From: Capronia americana
Lineage: Eukaryota; Ascomycota; Eurotiomycetes; Chaetothyriales; Herpotrichiellaceae
Assembly: GCA_016110215.1 (NCBI GenBank)
Contig: JADWQD010000003.1
Coordinates: forward strand, 3,679,625 to 3,743,624
DNA: 64,000 nucleotides
Direction of reading: 5' to 3'
Position numbers and translations under genes: made by a program. Positions 31,009 to 42,431 of the stretch are shown here, piece after piece (position 1 is the stretch's first letter; every line of letters begins with the position of its first letter). The notes under the pieces were generated by a model. It did no database searches, was not told the DNA's origin, and worked only from the letters and a program-made list of their open reading frames with translations.

Positions 31009-32136
31009 ATGGTTAAGAAGAAATCAACAACTCTAGCTTGGCCATATACACCTGAACCTTCACCTCGCCTTGAAGCTACGGTCAGCCAACTGAAGGACAT
31101 TCCAGAACATTTCATCATGTCTGAAGGAGAATACACACGAGCGAGGCCGATAAGTGTGGCTACTCGCAAAGATGGTGTTATGTCACCTGGAGGAAGACCG
31201 ACACTGGAGGACGTGCTTAACAACAAAGCACCGTCACCTTACACCCTAGCCGCGTACACAGCCTTCTTATCACAACAACACTGTTTAGAAACTCTGGAAT
31301 TCACCACAGAATCTAAAAAGTACGCCGACAAATACGATGAAGCATCGGCCAGCATGGCGGGCATGCCTCTCACAATCGAGACGCAGGAAGGCTGGGAGCT
31401 GATTCAAGATTGGCAACGCATATTGGAAATCTACGTCAAGCCGGGTGCCCCGCGAGAGATCAACTTGCCTTCGGAGGAGCGAGACGACCTGATCGAGCGG
31501 TCATATGATTTCAAACCACCCCGACCTGAACACCTGGATGCCGCAGTGAAACGAATGTACGATTTGATGTCTGATTCCATCTTCATTCCATTCTGCAACA
31601 GCCTCAAACAGGTGTCCTATGCACAGACGTATAACGTCATGTCTGACTATGACGACCCGACTGATCTGGAGCCGACCCGGCTGACATTTGACGAACGATC
31701 CATGCACCGCCGAATGCCATCTCGCCGGAGGAGGTCACCTCCAAACACGTCGGCAGGGCCACTCGAGACATCTCGGTCCCCGCCACAACAGCACCGTCTA
31801 ACACAGTCATCCTCGTTATCGTCAGCATTAGGTCGCCAGAGCGGAGTGCGTTTATCTACACACATTTCGCATTCGTCGGCAATTTCGGAAAGCGCCTTGA
31901 CCGACTCTAGTGGAGGTCCGGACAGCCCTCCTGCTGGCGAGCTTCTGGACCACGACATGGTAATGACCCCACCTACTACCCCACCGACGAGCGAGCTTGG
32001 TGGGACTACCAGTCATGGAAGTGGAAGCGGAATGGCCGCGATCAAAACACAGCGCAGTGAGAGCGGCGGGTGGAAGAAGGCCATGAAGATCTTTAGCGGT
32101 GGGAAAAGGAAGAATGGAAGCAGCGAACACGAATAA
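31009..32136 (+). CDS. RGS-domain protein, RgsA/Rgs2-like
   Basis: GTPase-activating protein for a heterotrimeric G-alpha subunit; in fungi such proteins tune growth, stress and sporulation signalling. Of 375 residues, the RGS domain spans about 64-199: it opens RPTLEDVLNNKAPSPYTL, has the first helix block AAYTAFLSQQHCLETLEF and closes with MYDLMSDSIFIPFCNSL, split by a loop (141-175) rich in Pro and Glu as in fungal RgsA-type proteins. The C-terminal half (about 215-375) is Ser/Pro/Arg-rich and disordered, ending in a Lys/Gly-rich tail. Single exon. No membrane segment. The RgsA assignment is by domain arrangement and size only. Confidence 0.85.
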   Translation: MVKKKSTTLAWPYTPEPSPRLEATVSQLKDIPEHFIMSEGEYTRARPISVATRKDGVMSPGGRPTLEDVLNNKAPSPYTLAAYTAFLSQQHCLETLEFTTESKKYADKYDEASASMAGMPLTIETQEGWELIQDWQRILEIYVKPGAPREINLPSEERDDLIERSYDFKPPRPEHLDAAVKRMYDLMSDSIFIPFCNSLKQVSYAQTYNVMSDYDDPTDLEPTRLTFDERSMHRRMPSRRRRSPPNTSAGPLETSRSPPQQHRLTQSSSLSSALGRQSGVRLSTHISHSSAISESALTDSSGGPDSPPAGELLDHDMVMTPPTTPPTSELGGTTSHGSGSGMAAIKTQRSESGGWKKAMKIFSGGKRKNGSSEHE

Positions 32137-33658
32137 CACGCAAGGGAGAGGTCTCCGTCGACTTCTCCAACTAGGGCATCTTGCACCTTCATGGGGTTGT
32201 GCCTGATTAGGTGATATTGTGGATTTCCTGCAATGGGATTACCAATGGTATAGGTTACAGGTGCGCAAAAGCCGGCAGCATTTCGGAATCAGGAAACTTG
32301 GGACATGACGGTAACGGAGTTGGCCATGCGCTTATGAGACACGAACTTGCATGATGGCGTTGGTGTGAGGTTTTGCAGCGGTGGCGACGCGCTTTTGAAC
32401 GGCTTGATCACTTCTTGGTCGATCCTATTATCCTTGTCTTCTTCGGTCGGCGCGGCCAAGACGTTTATTCAACAACGACAACCTTCTCTTCGAGCGGTAG
32501 AGCGTGATATGGGGGTGCATCCAATGGCCTGTATGGATCGGGCGGAGGGCCCAGATCTGGCACGGAGCCGCATTCCTGATGTACACAATAGGCAGTGGAC
32601 GTGATGCTTAGGTCATGATAGCGATAATCGTGTGATCCCACTTTAGCGGTGGTGAAAGGTACGTGAGCGATGTACTCGTACTACTCGATCAGATAGAGCG
32701 ATACTTGAGCCATGCAGCTCGTGCTCCTCGAACAGGAGGAGCGGTACTTGAGGACTTCGGTGCTCTACTCGTACTTCTCATCAAACTGCTCCATCTCCTT
32801 CAGTTCACTGACACAACTCAGTTCCTCGTAGCTCGTACATGAGAAAGCCTCCAGATCGCCCACCAATACGAGTACTGGAAGTCAGAGGCCCATGCTTGAT
32901 GCCGAATTAGACACCTGGCTCGTCTGTGAGCTCGGGGGTCCGCCAGAGACAGACCGTCGCCTGTTCGCTCACCTCACAATCATTTCACACGCTCCTTGAT
33001 CCTTATCTGAAATGTCTTCCAGTCTATTCGTGTGTGGACTTTGCTTGTGCTCGCCGTCTCCATCATGCTGTTTCTCACGAACACGCTCCTCACGCAACAG
33101 TCCGAGACTCCTCCGCTTTGCAAAAACTCTCTCACAAGTTTCACGAGCTGAAATCAATATGACGTGATGACATCCACAGCTAGCGTCAAACCCAGCGAAA
33201 CCTCCCAATCGTTTAGTCCAACACTGAGACAATAAGTTTTCTTGAGCATCACTTGGCCATCGAAAAGTCATGGCACTGGAGTCTCCGTGAATTCCAAGCT
33301 GATCGCTGGTGGAGTTGCTGCCGTCCTGGGCGATTAATCACAACACTTTCGGATGACAGCATTGTCGATCAATGTTTCTTCATGCGCACACCAAATGATA
33401 AGAACCCCGTGATCCCCGGATTGCTGCCAGTGAAGTCCTATCTGACATCTGGACACCTGGATGATCGACTGATTGACCTACCAAAACCACTCCGTGGTAT
33501 GGATTTTTCCTTCTCCCCACCTTCTATGACCTTCCCCATTTCGGAGCTTGGATCTTCCTCATTTTCGCTGAAGTCAGACATCGCCGACCGCACTCGTCCT
33601 TACCAGTACTAGCACCTTTACCTAGTCGAAGCTAGTCTGTTCAAATGAGCATTGATAC

Positions 33659-33672
33659 TACGAGTACTCGTA
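33659..33672. repeat. Perfect 14-bp palindrome TACGAGTACTCGTA
   Basis: Self-complementary sequence. Related GTACTCGTACT and CGAGTAC sequences recur near 32671-32790 and 32865, in the same gene-poor region. Confidence 0.7.
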
Positions 33673-33810
33673 CGACTGCCACCTCATGGCGAGCCCGGTA
33701 TTCCCCGTTCTCCTAACCTCAACAGTGGGATCCGTCTGCGCGGCTCCGCCTGTCAGGATCGACAGCAATAGACACAGAGATCTCCCGCTGTGATCATAGG
33801 GCGTCTCCGT

Positions 33811-34305
33811 CTAACATAGTGGTCTGCAGCACGGCATGAACAGACAAGCCATCGACTCTGCAAGAGACTGTTGATCGCCTACCACGAATCGACGCAGCAG
33901 TTTACCGATGTTACGGGAAGCTTCCACGCACCATGTCCCCGCTTGATTCGATATACGGTCCATTTCCACGAAGACGTTTGGAAACTCTGAGACGAAGCGG
34001 TAACAGTGTCCGTCAAGTCGGGCCCTCTCTACCTTCCATGACCAAATTGGTGTTACAAGCTCACCATGGCTGTTCCACTGGACCTTGGACCTTCGAGCTT
34101 CAGCGTCATGCCAGTCAACAGACCTCTCCTCTAGGTTATGTAACCTTCCAATCAAAGCACTAAACCCCCTTCCCAGGTTGTTGGAAAAGTGCTTCTGACT
34201 GGACATTGTCGCCGGGCACCACGGGCCGGCATTCAACAAATCAGAGGCAAACTTCCACGCTCCCATATCCGTGATGCCAACTTCCATCCCAAGCTTGCAG
34301 CTCAT
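33811..34305 (-). CDS. Weak candidate ORF (164 residues)
   Basis: ATG-initiated frame with protein-like composition in its middle (SKVQWNSHGELVTPIWSWKVER and nearby WYRFVSEF-like segments), Cys-rich at the end (CLFMPCCRPLC). No domain recognised, no introns needed. It is the best open frame in the gene-poor stretch but may be chance. Confidence 0.25.
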   Translation of the reverse strand: MSCKLGMEVGITDMGAWKFASDLLNAGPWCPATMSSQKHFSNNLGRGFSALIGRLHNLEERSVDWHDAEARRSKVQWNSHGELVTPIWSWKVERARLDGHCYRFVSEFPNVFVEMDRISNQAGTWCVEASRNIGKLLRRFVVGDQQSLAESMACLFMPCCRPLC

Positions 34306-37300
34306 TTATTTGAAGAAAAGCAAGCTAAAGAGGTGTGATTAGCAAGGATGTGGCATCGTCACATGAGCAAAGGTGAAGACAATCAAGGTGCACGTTACCC
34401 TTCGTCTCTCGCGATCCTCCAGTTTTGGCAGTTCCCCGCCGTTACGCCCGGGTTATTTACCGTTTCCGGACACACGCACTCAATCGGCGACAACGGTCGA
34501 CCTGGAGAGGTCGTGAAGCAGGTTGCATCCAGTTGCCTAGCCTTAGGACCACTCCGAGAGTGATGAGACCGACAGTCGAAAGCTTTGCCACACATATTGA
34601 CCGAGGCTGCAGCGTAAATCGTACAATCCAGACTCCGAGCGGCGAAGAGAACATCGTATCTCACGGGGAAGTGACAAATAACATGGAACGACCCCAGGAA
34701 TGACTGTGGGCCGAGTATTTGAGGATTGAACTGTTAGGCGTTTCCTCTCCAATCCCGAGTTGGTTTACATCCAATGCATCCCTTCTACTGACTGCGATGA
34801 GACGAGGTTGCTCTCCGCCCCCCTTTCCGCTACCTGACTCGACTAGCGTATCAAATGCAGTGCGCCTGTATGTCCATATTGGTAGAAGGCTGCGAGCATT
34901 CAAGGACTGAAGGTGTCCTTGTTTCTCCCCCTTACAAAACTTGGAAAGCAGACAACGCTTTCCAGGCTATTGCAAACTGCTACATGGGCAAACACATCGC
35001 CATCATCTAGGTCTGCCTGGCTCGTACCGTCAGCCACTCCGAGGCACCCGCAGTCGGCAGTCACTGTCCCGCCCATGGAGTTGGGGAATTTGCCCGATGA
35101 AATCGCAGGGAAAGTCGAACTGGGCATTGGTGGCCGTAAGGTTGACACGGATAGACAGGTGGGGCATCTACCGTTTTTATTCAAGCCAGTCAAACTCGAT
35201 CTTGAACGCCAATGCCAAAAGCCAAGGTGCATGAATCGGGGTACGTTCTTCGCAGGGCAGCATTTGGAAGAGGGAATGGAATGACATTGTCGCCAAATGT
35301 CCCATCTAGAGAAGCGACTCTCAGGCTCACCTCCAGCATGTCGAGTAGGTTGAAAAGGGGTCAGCTTGTCGACGAGCCTGTTGCGTGGGTGTGAGCACGG
35401 TTGCAGCGAGGAACAGGGAATCGATCGCAAAGTACTTCAGGTTTATCTTGTCGGCTCAGTTACTTATCGACCGACAATATATGTTGAGTCTCAAATCGAG
35501 AGGAGGGCCCGAAAAGTAGTTATTTGGGGAATGGTGACGCAGAAATCTCGAAGCCGATGCTGGTTGCAAGCCAGGGTCGACGCAGGTTATATGTTGGACA
35601 CGTATATACCTTCACGTCTCGCACTCATTTCGAGGGTTTCCCGTGCATCGCCCACAGACGAGGCTTCTCGATTCTAGGTCCTAGCACTCTCGTCCCGGCA
35701 TCTATATTCAACGTCGGGATTCTTACGCGAGTTCAAGCCCGTGAGCGGGCTTGAACATCTTGTTAGGTGAACCAGAACGAAACAAGGAGCGACGTCGACA
35801 TACTATTGGACTGAGCCAGAAGGAAAAAGCAAGCAATGGCCGACCAGCGGGAGATAGATGGACATCCTGAAGAGTGCTTGGCAGCGAGTACAGCCACTGC
35901 CACAGTAATCCAGGTAGGCTCCGCACTGGTATACACTGTACTTCGATGACTGATCAGCCAGACAGGCTGCCAGCCAATACCCTTATGGCAGAGAGGACGG
36001 CCGCATTCTGCATGTTGTCCTATCCACGGTCGCTATTACGAGGAAATCACCTCTCGCACGGCATGAATGCCACTAGGTGATCCCAGCGTGGCCAAAGATA
36101 GTGCAACGGGCACTGTGCATCGCCTCCAAATGGTGAAGGAAGGGAAAGACCCACATCGAAGACTGGTTGTTAACAAAGCTGGGCGGCTGCGCCTTGGGAA
36201 ACAGTCTTCGTGAAAGGAAACCCCGTCGACGATAGGGGGATGACGAAGAGAATTTCGACGGGCAAGAGTAAGGAACGAGGTAACTGGAAGGTGTAAGCTC
36301 CAGCCCTCGCTTCCTGCTCTCGGCCTTAGAGCGAGAATGACCTTTGTCCAGGAAGCATGCAGGAATTGCAGACCATTTGACGAAGTCCAGTCCAAGAGTG
36401 ATTTCATGGATATATTGCTCTCAGTTTACCCAAGGCCAGCGACCAGGATCAAATGACAGGGACGTAGGGGCAGGGACGAGATGAGCCAAGGGTTGCCAAC
36501 GCTGGTTGCAGCAGTGAAGTTATGATCAAGCAAGACCCGCAGACACATCACGCACGGCTGAACCTGGTCCATTGTGGCTGTTCTATGATCTCGGTTCGTG
36601 TATCGTGACGAACGCCAATCGCACCCTTCTCGAGATGTTATGCATGCTTTTTCATGGTGCAGGCAGGGAGCCGATTGGCTGGAGGGCGAATGTCGCGGCA
36701 ACCTGCGATCAGAAGGATTTGTTCAAATGTCGACCTGGACTAGGTTTATCGGTTCAATCGCCTCGGTCGGAGATTTAAAGGACAAGCAATTCCCCCTATC
36801 AGTCGAGTGGCTCGTATCGGCGGAGGTCGGCTGAGAGATGGCCTGGGGGGTCGTAGATGAGATATAGACACGCATATGGAAGTCAAGGACCACAGCTGGT
36901 CTCCGCCGTGTTTGACACCCCGGCAGCAATGACGGCGAGAACAAGATTCAGCCTCAGTCAGGAGTTCGAGGCGAGAGGGCCCTAACCGGATTCACACTAG
37001 GCGGTGCTCTTAAGCGCACTGACCCGCCAATCAGGGCCCTTTGGCTCGCAGCTCCACCGGCTCTCCTGATTTGTTAACAACTCGACCACAAATCGTGCGA
37101 CACTCTCAACCTCGTCCTCGCCAACCATCCACCTTGTCATCGTCCGCCGCTTTTCGTTTCATCCTGGATCTGCACCTCTCTCTTCTGCGCCGTAGCATAC
37201 CCTGCTTCTGTGGTAGCCCTCCAATGCTCCTACAATTTCCCGCGTTGGTTGCGTGCAACCCACCAAAATGGTAACTCCGCTCGTGGCCGTCTCTGTCTCT

Positions 37301-37572
37301 CGTTTGCTTTTCTGCTTGTCGTCTTTCCTGATATCGGGTGCGCATCAACTCGTCGTCGTTCCTTTGAACCTTTCTTCCAAGCGTCCTAGAGACGTCAGTC
37401 ATTCTTTTTCAATTCCACGCCGTCATTCCTTTGATTGCAGACTCCCATTCATTTACCCGGCCGGTTGATTCCGCCACAAAACAGACACACGGAATAGACA
37501 CTTTGACAGGTCTTCCGAAGCTCACCCGAATAGCATTTAGGAAAGGACCCAGCAAAAGAAGGAGCAGTGAAC

Positions 37573-39462
37573 ATGTATCTCCCAACTGTCGCAGTTTTGG
37601 TGGCTTCTCTGTCATGGGCATCGGCGTCGGCGCAGGTTCGCCCTGATGGACTAGTGGCTGATAGACGGCTCCCAAGACGTCAATATGGCAATGACACTGC
37701 CTCGACAGGCTGGCCTGAAACGGCCTCAACAAGCCTGATTGTGGATGGCGCATCGGCCAGCTCGATCACTGCCACATCCGACCCGGTTGCCAGCGATGTG
37801 ACAACGGCTAGTAGCTCTGAAGCTCCCACCTCGAGTGACCCTATTGCGGTAGCATCAAGCAGCTCCCAAGCTACCCCTACGACATATGATTCAATGACTT
37901 GGTCGGACTGGACATCATCGGTGGCCAGTAGTGAGACTTCTGTCGACGGCGCAACCATCAGCTCGTCCACAACGACCACCGAGACGGGGAGTAGCGAGAC
38001 TCCCGTCAATGGCGCTTCCACCAGTTCATCTACGGCACCTGTGGAGACAAGTAGCTCCACAACTACGACAACCACCAGTCCCTTGGTTGAAGCAGTCACG
38101 ACAACATCTTCGGCTACGAACGGAAGCTTCGAAACTTGGTCCGATTGGACATCATCAACCAGCAGCAGCGAGTCGGTCGTTAAAGGCGTCACGACAACCT
38201 CATCAACCGAGACTGGTGCGGTCAAGACTTCGTCTACGACTACAAGCACGAGCGATGTGGTTGCGGCTGAGACAACCACTTCATATGGTGCACAAAGTTC
38301 GGAGACGTGGGGTGATTGGGACAGTACCAGCTCCAGCGATGGTAGCTCCTCGGTCGATGCTACAACGGAGCCGGCTCATACCCCGGCCGGAAAGCCACCG
38401 GTCGATGCTACAACGGAACTGATCATTACCTCAACTGGAAAGCCACCAGTCGGAGCCGTTGTCGACTCGACTCCCAGCATGACAGAGACCTGGTCAGACT
38501 GGACGGAGGCAACAAGCACCGTCTCGGCTGGTGAAGAAGTCGCCGTCAGCACCACTGTGGAAGCTTCTGTTGCAACATTGACGCTTGGGGTTGGACCGTC
38601 CGCCTCCGTCATCACCACCACTCTCCACATCACGAAGACTTTCTATCAGACAAGTACCATTTACGCCACCATTACTCGGCCGTCCCCAACGAGTCAGCCT
38701 CAAGGACCGAACGATGTTGTCAACGTTGCAGCTGCTAACACTGAAGCTACCACCACCATCACTTTGCGATCTACCACCACAGAAACAATCACGCTGATCC
38801 CCGTACACACGGGTGCTGGCTCTTGGCCGGCTGGACCGAGCAGTGACGGCGGCGCGTGTTCTGTTTCGTATGTTACTGTCACGGAGGTTGTGCAGAGCAC
38901 CATCACGGTTACAGCGACACCCAGCGAGATCAAGCCCCTGAAGCCAACTGCACCGATTGCAGCCATTGATGTGTCCACCACATCGCCAAGTCCATCCAGC
39001 GCTTCGGCTGAATACACATGGGTAGATTGGACAAGCAGTGAATCCGCCTCCACCCCTGTTGAAGGCGCAAAGACCACGGCGACGACGATTAGCACGACCA
39101 GCTCAATTGAACATACTTGGGCCGATTGGACGAGCAGTTCATCTGCGTCCACTCCCGTCGCCGGTGCAACAACGACGAGTACCACGACCAGCTCAATCGA
39201 GCACACTTGGGCCGATTGGACGAGCAGTTCGTCTGTGTCAACTCCCGTCGATGCTGCAACGACGTCCACCAGCACAAGTACCAGCGATAGCAGCATCACA
39301 ACTTCTACTGAGCATTCATGGGCGGATTGGAGCAGCACGACGGCTACAAGTGTGCCAGTCGACGCGGTTACCACCACTACTATCGTGACAACCACGCAGA
39401 AGCCAAGCTCAGGGTTCATCACCATGTCAAAGTATACCACTCCTGCAGGATGGAAGCCATGA
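37573..39462 (+). CDS. Secreted Ser/Thr-rich protein with eight WxDW repeats
   Basis: Single-exon, 629 residues. The signal peptide is MYLPTVAVLVASLSWASASA, with a basic stretch after it (RRLPRRQY) that could be a Kex2-type site. The body is over half Ser/Thr. Eight repeats share [T/S]WxDW[T/D/S], with Trp pairs at 110/113, 189/192, 246/249, 307/310, 483/486, 516/519, 546/549 and 583/586, most followed about 13 residues later by a Val-[D/E/K/A]-[G/A]-A motif. Between repeats 4 and 5 lies a non-repeat domain (about 330-450) with YxTSTIYATITR and two cysteine/Trp-bearing segments. There is no C-terminal GPI tail, so it is probably released or wall-bound. Confidence 0.85.
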   Translation: MYLPTVAVLVASLSWASASAQVRPDGLVADRRLPRRQYGNDTASTGWPETASTSLIVDGASASSITATSDPVASDVTTASSSEAPTSSDPIAVASSSSQATPTTYDSMTWSDWTSSVASSETSVDGATISSSTTTTETGSSETPVNGASTSSSTAPVETSSSTTTTTTSPLVEAVTTTSSATNGSFETWSDWTSSTSSSESVVKGVTTTSSTETGAVKTSSTTTSTSDVVAAETTTSYGAQSSETWGDWDSTSSSDGSSSVDATTEPAHTPAGKPPVDATTELIITSTGKPPVGAVVDSTPSMTETWSDWTEATSTVSAGEEVAVSTTVEASVATLTLGVGPSASVITTTLHITKTFYQTSTIYATITRPSPTSQPQGPNDVVNVAAANTEATTTITLRSTTTETITLIPVHTGAGSWPAGPSSDGGACSVSYVTVTEVVQSTITVTATPSEIKPLKPTAPIAAIDVSTTSPSPSSASAEYTWVDWTSSESASTPVEGAKTTATTISTTSSIEHTWADWTSSSSASTPVAGATTTSTTTSSIEHTWADWTSSSSVSTPVDAATTSTSTSTSDSSITTSTEHSWADWSSTTATSVPVDAVTTTTIVTTTQKPSSGFITMSKYTTPAGWKP

Positions 39463-40291
39463 GATGCTGGACGAATCTGGGTCGTTGGGTGATGTGGAGG
39501 TGAGGTTCTGGCTGTGGAACAACGGAGACTTTGGGACCAAAGAGAAGCAATGTTTCAGTTCTTGTACAAAGTGTTTTTACCATATTCCCCAGTGGATTTA
39601 CGGCCTTCGAGAGGTGATTGTCCTACCCAGACCGTCAAGTACCAGACCTGAGCAAGTGTTCTCAACAGCGCTGAGAGAGCGGTAGGGCTTAGATACTGTA
39701 GCATGCACAATGACGACAGTTGCCGCGTGTCGTACGGGCATCCGTTTTGATGACTGAAGGCTCGCTCACTCGCGCTGCGGTCATGCGGTGGATGGCCATG
39801 TCGCACTGCTCATCCAAGCTTTTCCAAGGTAAATCTCAGTTCCTGGGAATCTGCGCCTTGAAGCCACAATTTCCAGGGCAGAAGTGACTGGCTCGCTTGT
39901 CTGATTCGCCTTTCGGTCCCAGAAGAACCAAACCAGGTGAACCGAAGCTTTAAACAACCCCACCACAGCCCCGCAGCAATGATGCTTGGTTCGTGTCCCT
40001 CCAACTCGGCGCCGTATCTCAGCGATACCCTTTTCCTTTGGCTATGACGCAGCTCGATGTCGTCAGATCGTCCAACTTGATGGGCGATCATGATGGGATG
40101 AACTACCCGTCTCGCTACCAGTGTCAATGCCTGCCCGAGGGGTCGATGTGAGCCCATATACCCCCGTAGTCCCCTGCGTCTCTCCCAGGTATCTTTGTTT
40201 GTGACACGATTGAACCCCCCCAAGAGCGTTCCAGCAAGACCTATTTCACCTAGATCCCGTCCAAGGCGCAGATAACAGCAGGACTCTCACC
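39463..40291. other. Intergenic, nothing supported
   Basis: An 829-bp region with only short unsupported frames; the last part presumably holds the promoter of the microexon gene. Confidence 0.5.
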
Positions 40292-41046
40292 ATGGAAACT
40301 GTCAAGAACACAGTCGGCCACCTCTTTGGCGGCAACAAGGAGAACGTAAGCAAGAGTCGTTCCATCCATCTGAAGCCATTAACTGACCAAAGCCACACAC
40401 AGTCATCCGAGGGGCACAGGTAATGCTTGAATTCATGGGACTGCTAGCCAGCTGGACAAAGAACTGACACGGGCTTAGTGGCCACCACAAGGAACATCAC
40501 GACCAAACCGCGGCCAGCACTTCTCCCCCCAGCCACCAACACCACCAGAATTCGTCCCCCGCCGACGTCCCTTCCAAGCCCGCCTCGGCCGGCAACAGCG
40601 GCAACAACGACCAACAAGGCCAGTCTGCCGACGGGGGCGGTGATCGAATCCAATCCCCCACCCAAGGACCCGACCCCGCTCTCGTCGGCGATGCCAACCC
40701 GACCGACAAGCTCAGCGGCACCGCCGCACCGGGCAGCCACAGCGCCCTGTTTGGACTGACCCCGGATGGGAAGAAGAACACCGAGACGTCCAAGGGAAGC
40801 GGCGCCCCGCAGGCCGCGCACAGCGAAACGACCGCCGTAGGGGGAGGCAAGCCGGCCAAAGAAGCTGATACCAGCTCTCACGCCCCCACGGGCAACCCGG
40901 AGGTCAGTGAACAGTTGAACAAGGCCGAAGCGGCTCCCGGGCAGAAGGGCGGCCAGAGGACCGATCCCGCGCCGTTGCCTGCCGAGGGCGGCACGAAGCC
41001 TGGAGCTGGTGCTACGGGATTGCAGCAGGGGAGCGGCAATGTTTGA
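40292..41046 (+). CDS. Hydrophilic disordered protein with 17-nt microexon
   Basis: Exons 40292-40345 (18 codons, METVKNTVGHLFGGNKEN), 40403-40419 (17 nt, SSEGH plus part of a Ser codon) and 40479-41046; 212 residues. Introns of 57 and 59 nt have GTAAGC/GTAATG donors and CACAG/TTAG acceptors, and all phases match. The N-terminus could form a short amphipathic helix; the rest is Gly/Ser/Pro/Lys/Gln-rich with no hydrophobic core, resembling stress-associated hydrophilins. A conserved-looking island SALFGLTPDGKK lies near residue 110. The function is not known. The alternative of a single-exon start at 40479 lacks an ATG. Confidence 0.75.
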
Positions 41047-41318
41047 GAGTTGGGCCACACATGAAGATGAGGCGGTCGGTGGTGGTGGTTGGCAGTGAGA
41101 TTTATTTTATATCCTATATTGAAAAACCCACCAGAAAAGAAACACTCAAACCAACATGGAGTCGCAAGAGGTGAGGGCGACGTCATGGAATGTAGTGTGT
41201 ACAGTCTCTACTGGTCCGCGGCCAGTTTGGGCGCGAATGTGGCACCAGTGGACAGTCCTGTTCTTCTGTTCATGCCAAGATGGAAGATGCAGTTCAAATA
41301 TATGTATTATACATTTCG

Positions 41319-42431
41319 TTAACTCTGTTCTCTGCTCCCATCGGCATCCCCTTCCAAATATAGCCCTCTCTCTTTGATCCAAACTCCTACTCCTGGCCCG
41401 ACCAGCTCTCCCACTTGATCCCAGTTCCCTTCCCTAACCGCATCCCTTACCTTCGTACTACTCACGCCCTCGGCCTCTCCTCCTTCATCCACAACCAAGT
41501 CCACCCTGTCAGCCCACTCCCGTTTCATTCCCTCCTTCTCTAGCGAGCCTTCCCGGATGTCCTCGAGGTACTTCATCTGGCCTTCTGGCGTGGTATAGTC
41601 GGGCGTCTTCGGCGCAGCACCAGCGCCAGCGCTCGATCCGACCTCCGTCTTCTGCGCATCCTTCAAGTTCTCGCTCGGACTGTCCGGGTCGACTCGTATC
41701 GTCGCCCTCACGCGATGGTGCATCAGAAAGGGCTCCAGCGCTGACAACGGCGGGTCATGCTTCGGATAGTACTTCGGGGTGAAGATGCGAAGAAGCGTGT
41801 CAAAGCCCGTCAGGTGGATTTGCTCGACGACGCCGTCCTCCCGATCCGGGTTCTCGTACAAGTTACTCGCTGTGATGGCGCTGGCCTTGTCCACGAAGTA
41901 AGGCAGCTTCGTGATGCCGATATCGATGATCGGCGCTTCTACCCTCCCGGGAGGAGGATCTGACACGTCCGAGGCTTCGGACACGGACGCAGAAGCAGAA
42001 GCAGAAATAGAAGGAGAAGGACGCTCTGAAGAGAAACACGACCGTAGGTCCTGCGCCGCGAGAGTCATCATGACGATCCGGTCTTCAAAGTCCGCGGGCT
42101 TGGGTTTCTTATCGGCGTTGACTGTCGCGAGCAGGAATAACACCCTGGGGCTTTCGCCCTGGCTTTGATCTTTCTTCTCCGACTTTGAGGGCTTGGACCT
42201 TAATGCCGTCTTGACGAGGCTGGAGTGGGCCTTTGACGGGGGGTTGAAACTCGAGTCCAGCACGTAGAGTGTCCTTGTGGGGATTGGTTTCCCATGGCTG
42301 GGAGCCGATGTTGGCGGGATGGTATGTAGGATCCGGAATGCCGATGACGAGGCGGCAAAGTCTTTTAGCGATTTAGAGAACTCTGTCCGGAGAGACTGGA
42401 GTGCTTGCAGGTCTAGGGTCGCTGGGGACAT
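41319..42431 (-). CDS. Nucleotidylyltransferase, Pof1/NMNAT-like
   Basis: Predicted nicotinamide-mononucleotide adenylyltransferase-type enzyme of 370 residues. The ATP-binding HIGH-like motif is SFNPPSKAH (residues 60-68), within LYVLDSSFNPP; the second signature SSTKVRDAV near the C-terminus matches the ISSTxxR motif. A conserved FDTLLRIF segment lies between. It resembles yeast Pof1 more than the Nma1/Nma2 enzymes because of its N-terminal helical extension and inserted Ser/Ala- and Glu-rich loops. An upstream in-frame ATG at 42491 would add 20 residues. It diverges from ribosomal P1 with about 450 bp between. Confidence 0.85.
   Translation of the reverse strand: MSPATLDLQALQSLRTEFSKSLKDFAASSSAFRILHTIPPTSAPSHGKPIPTRTLYVLDSSFNPPSKAHSSLVKTALRSKPSKSEKKDQSQGESPRVLFLLATVNADKKPKPADFEDRIVMMTLAAQDLRSCFSSERPSPSISASASASVSEASDVSDPPPGRVEAPIIDIGITKLPYFVDKASAITASNLYENPDREDGVVEQIHLTGFDTLLRIFTPKYYPKHDPPLSALEPFLMHHRVRATIRVDPDSPSENLKDAQKTEVGSSAGAGAAPKTPDYTTPEGQMKYLEDIREGSLEKEGMKREWADRVDLVVDEGGEAEGVSSTKVRDAVREGNWDQVGELVGPGVGVWIKERGLYLEGDADGSREQS

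Larger units (their letters stand above)
32137..37572. other. Gene-poor 5.4-kb region
   Basis: No confidently coding gene. Many short overlapping frames occur on both strands. Recurrent GAGTAC/GTACTC sequences occur around 32640-32890 and at 33659-33672. The last 530 bp (37041-37572) are C/T-rich and look like the promoter and leader of the WxDW protein. I see no terminal repeats, transposase or reverse transcriptase. Confidence 0.5.

Noticed and set aside
33253..33612. 119-codon plus-strand frame
   Set aside because: It has no ATG near its start and no splice support, and it lies in a region of many chance frames.
34900..35430. Overlapping frames of 176 codons (minus) and 123 codons (plus)
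   Set aside because: Neither has a recognisable domain or splice structure, and each is the shadow of the other.
38700..39440. Minus-strand frame within the WxDW protein gene
   Set aside because: Antisense of a repetitive Ser/Thr-coding sequence.
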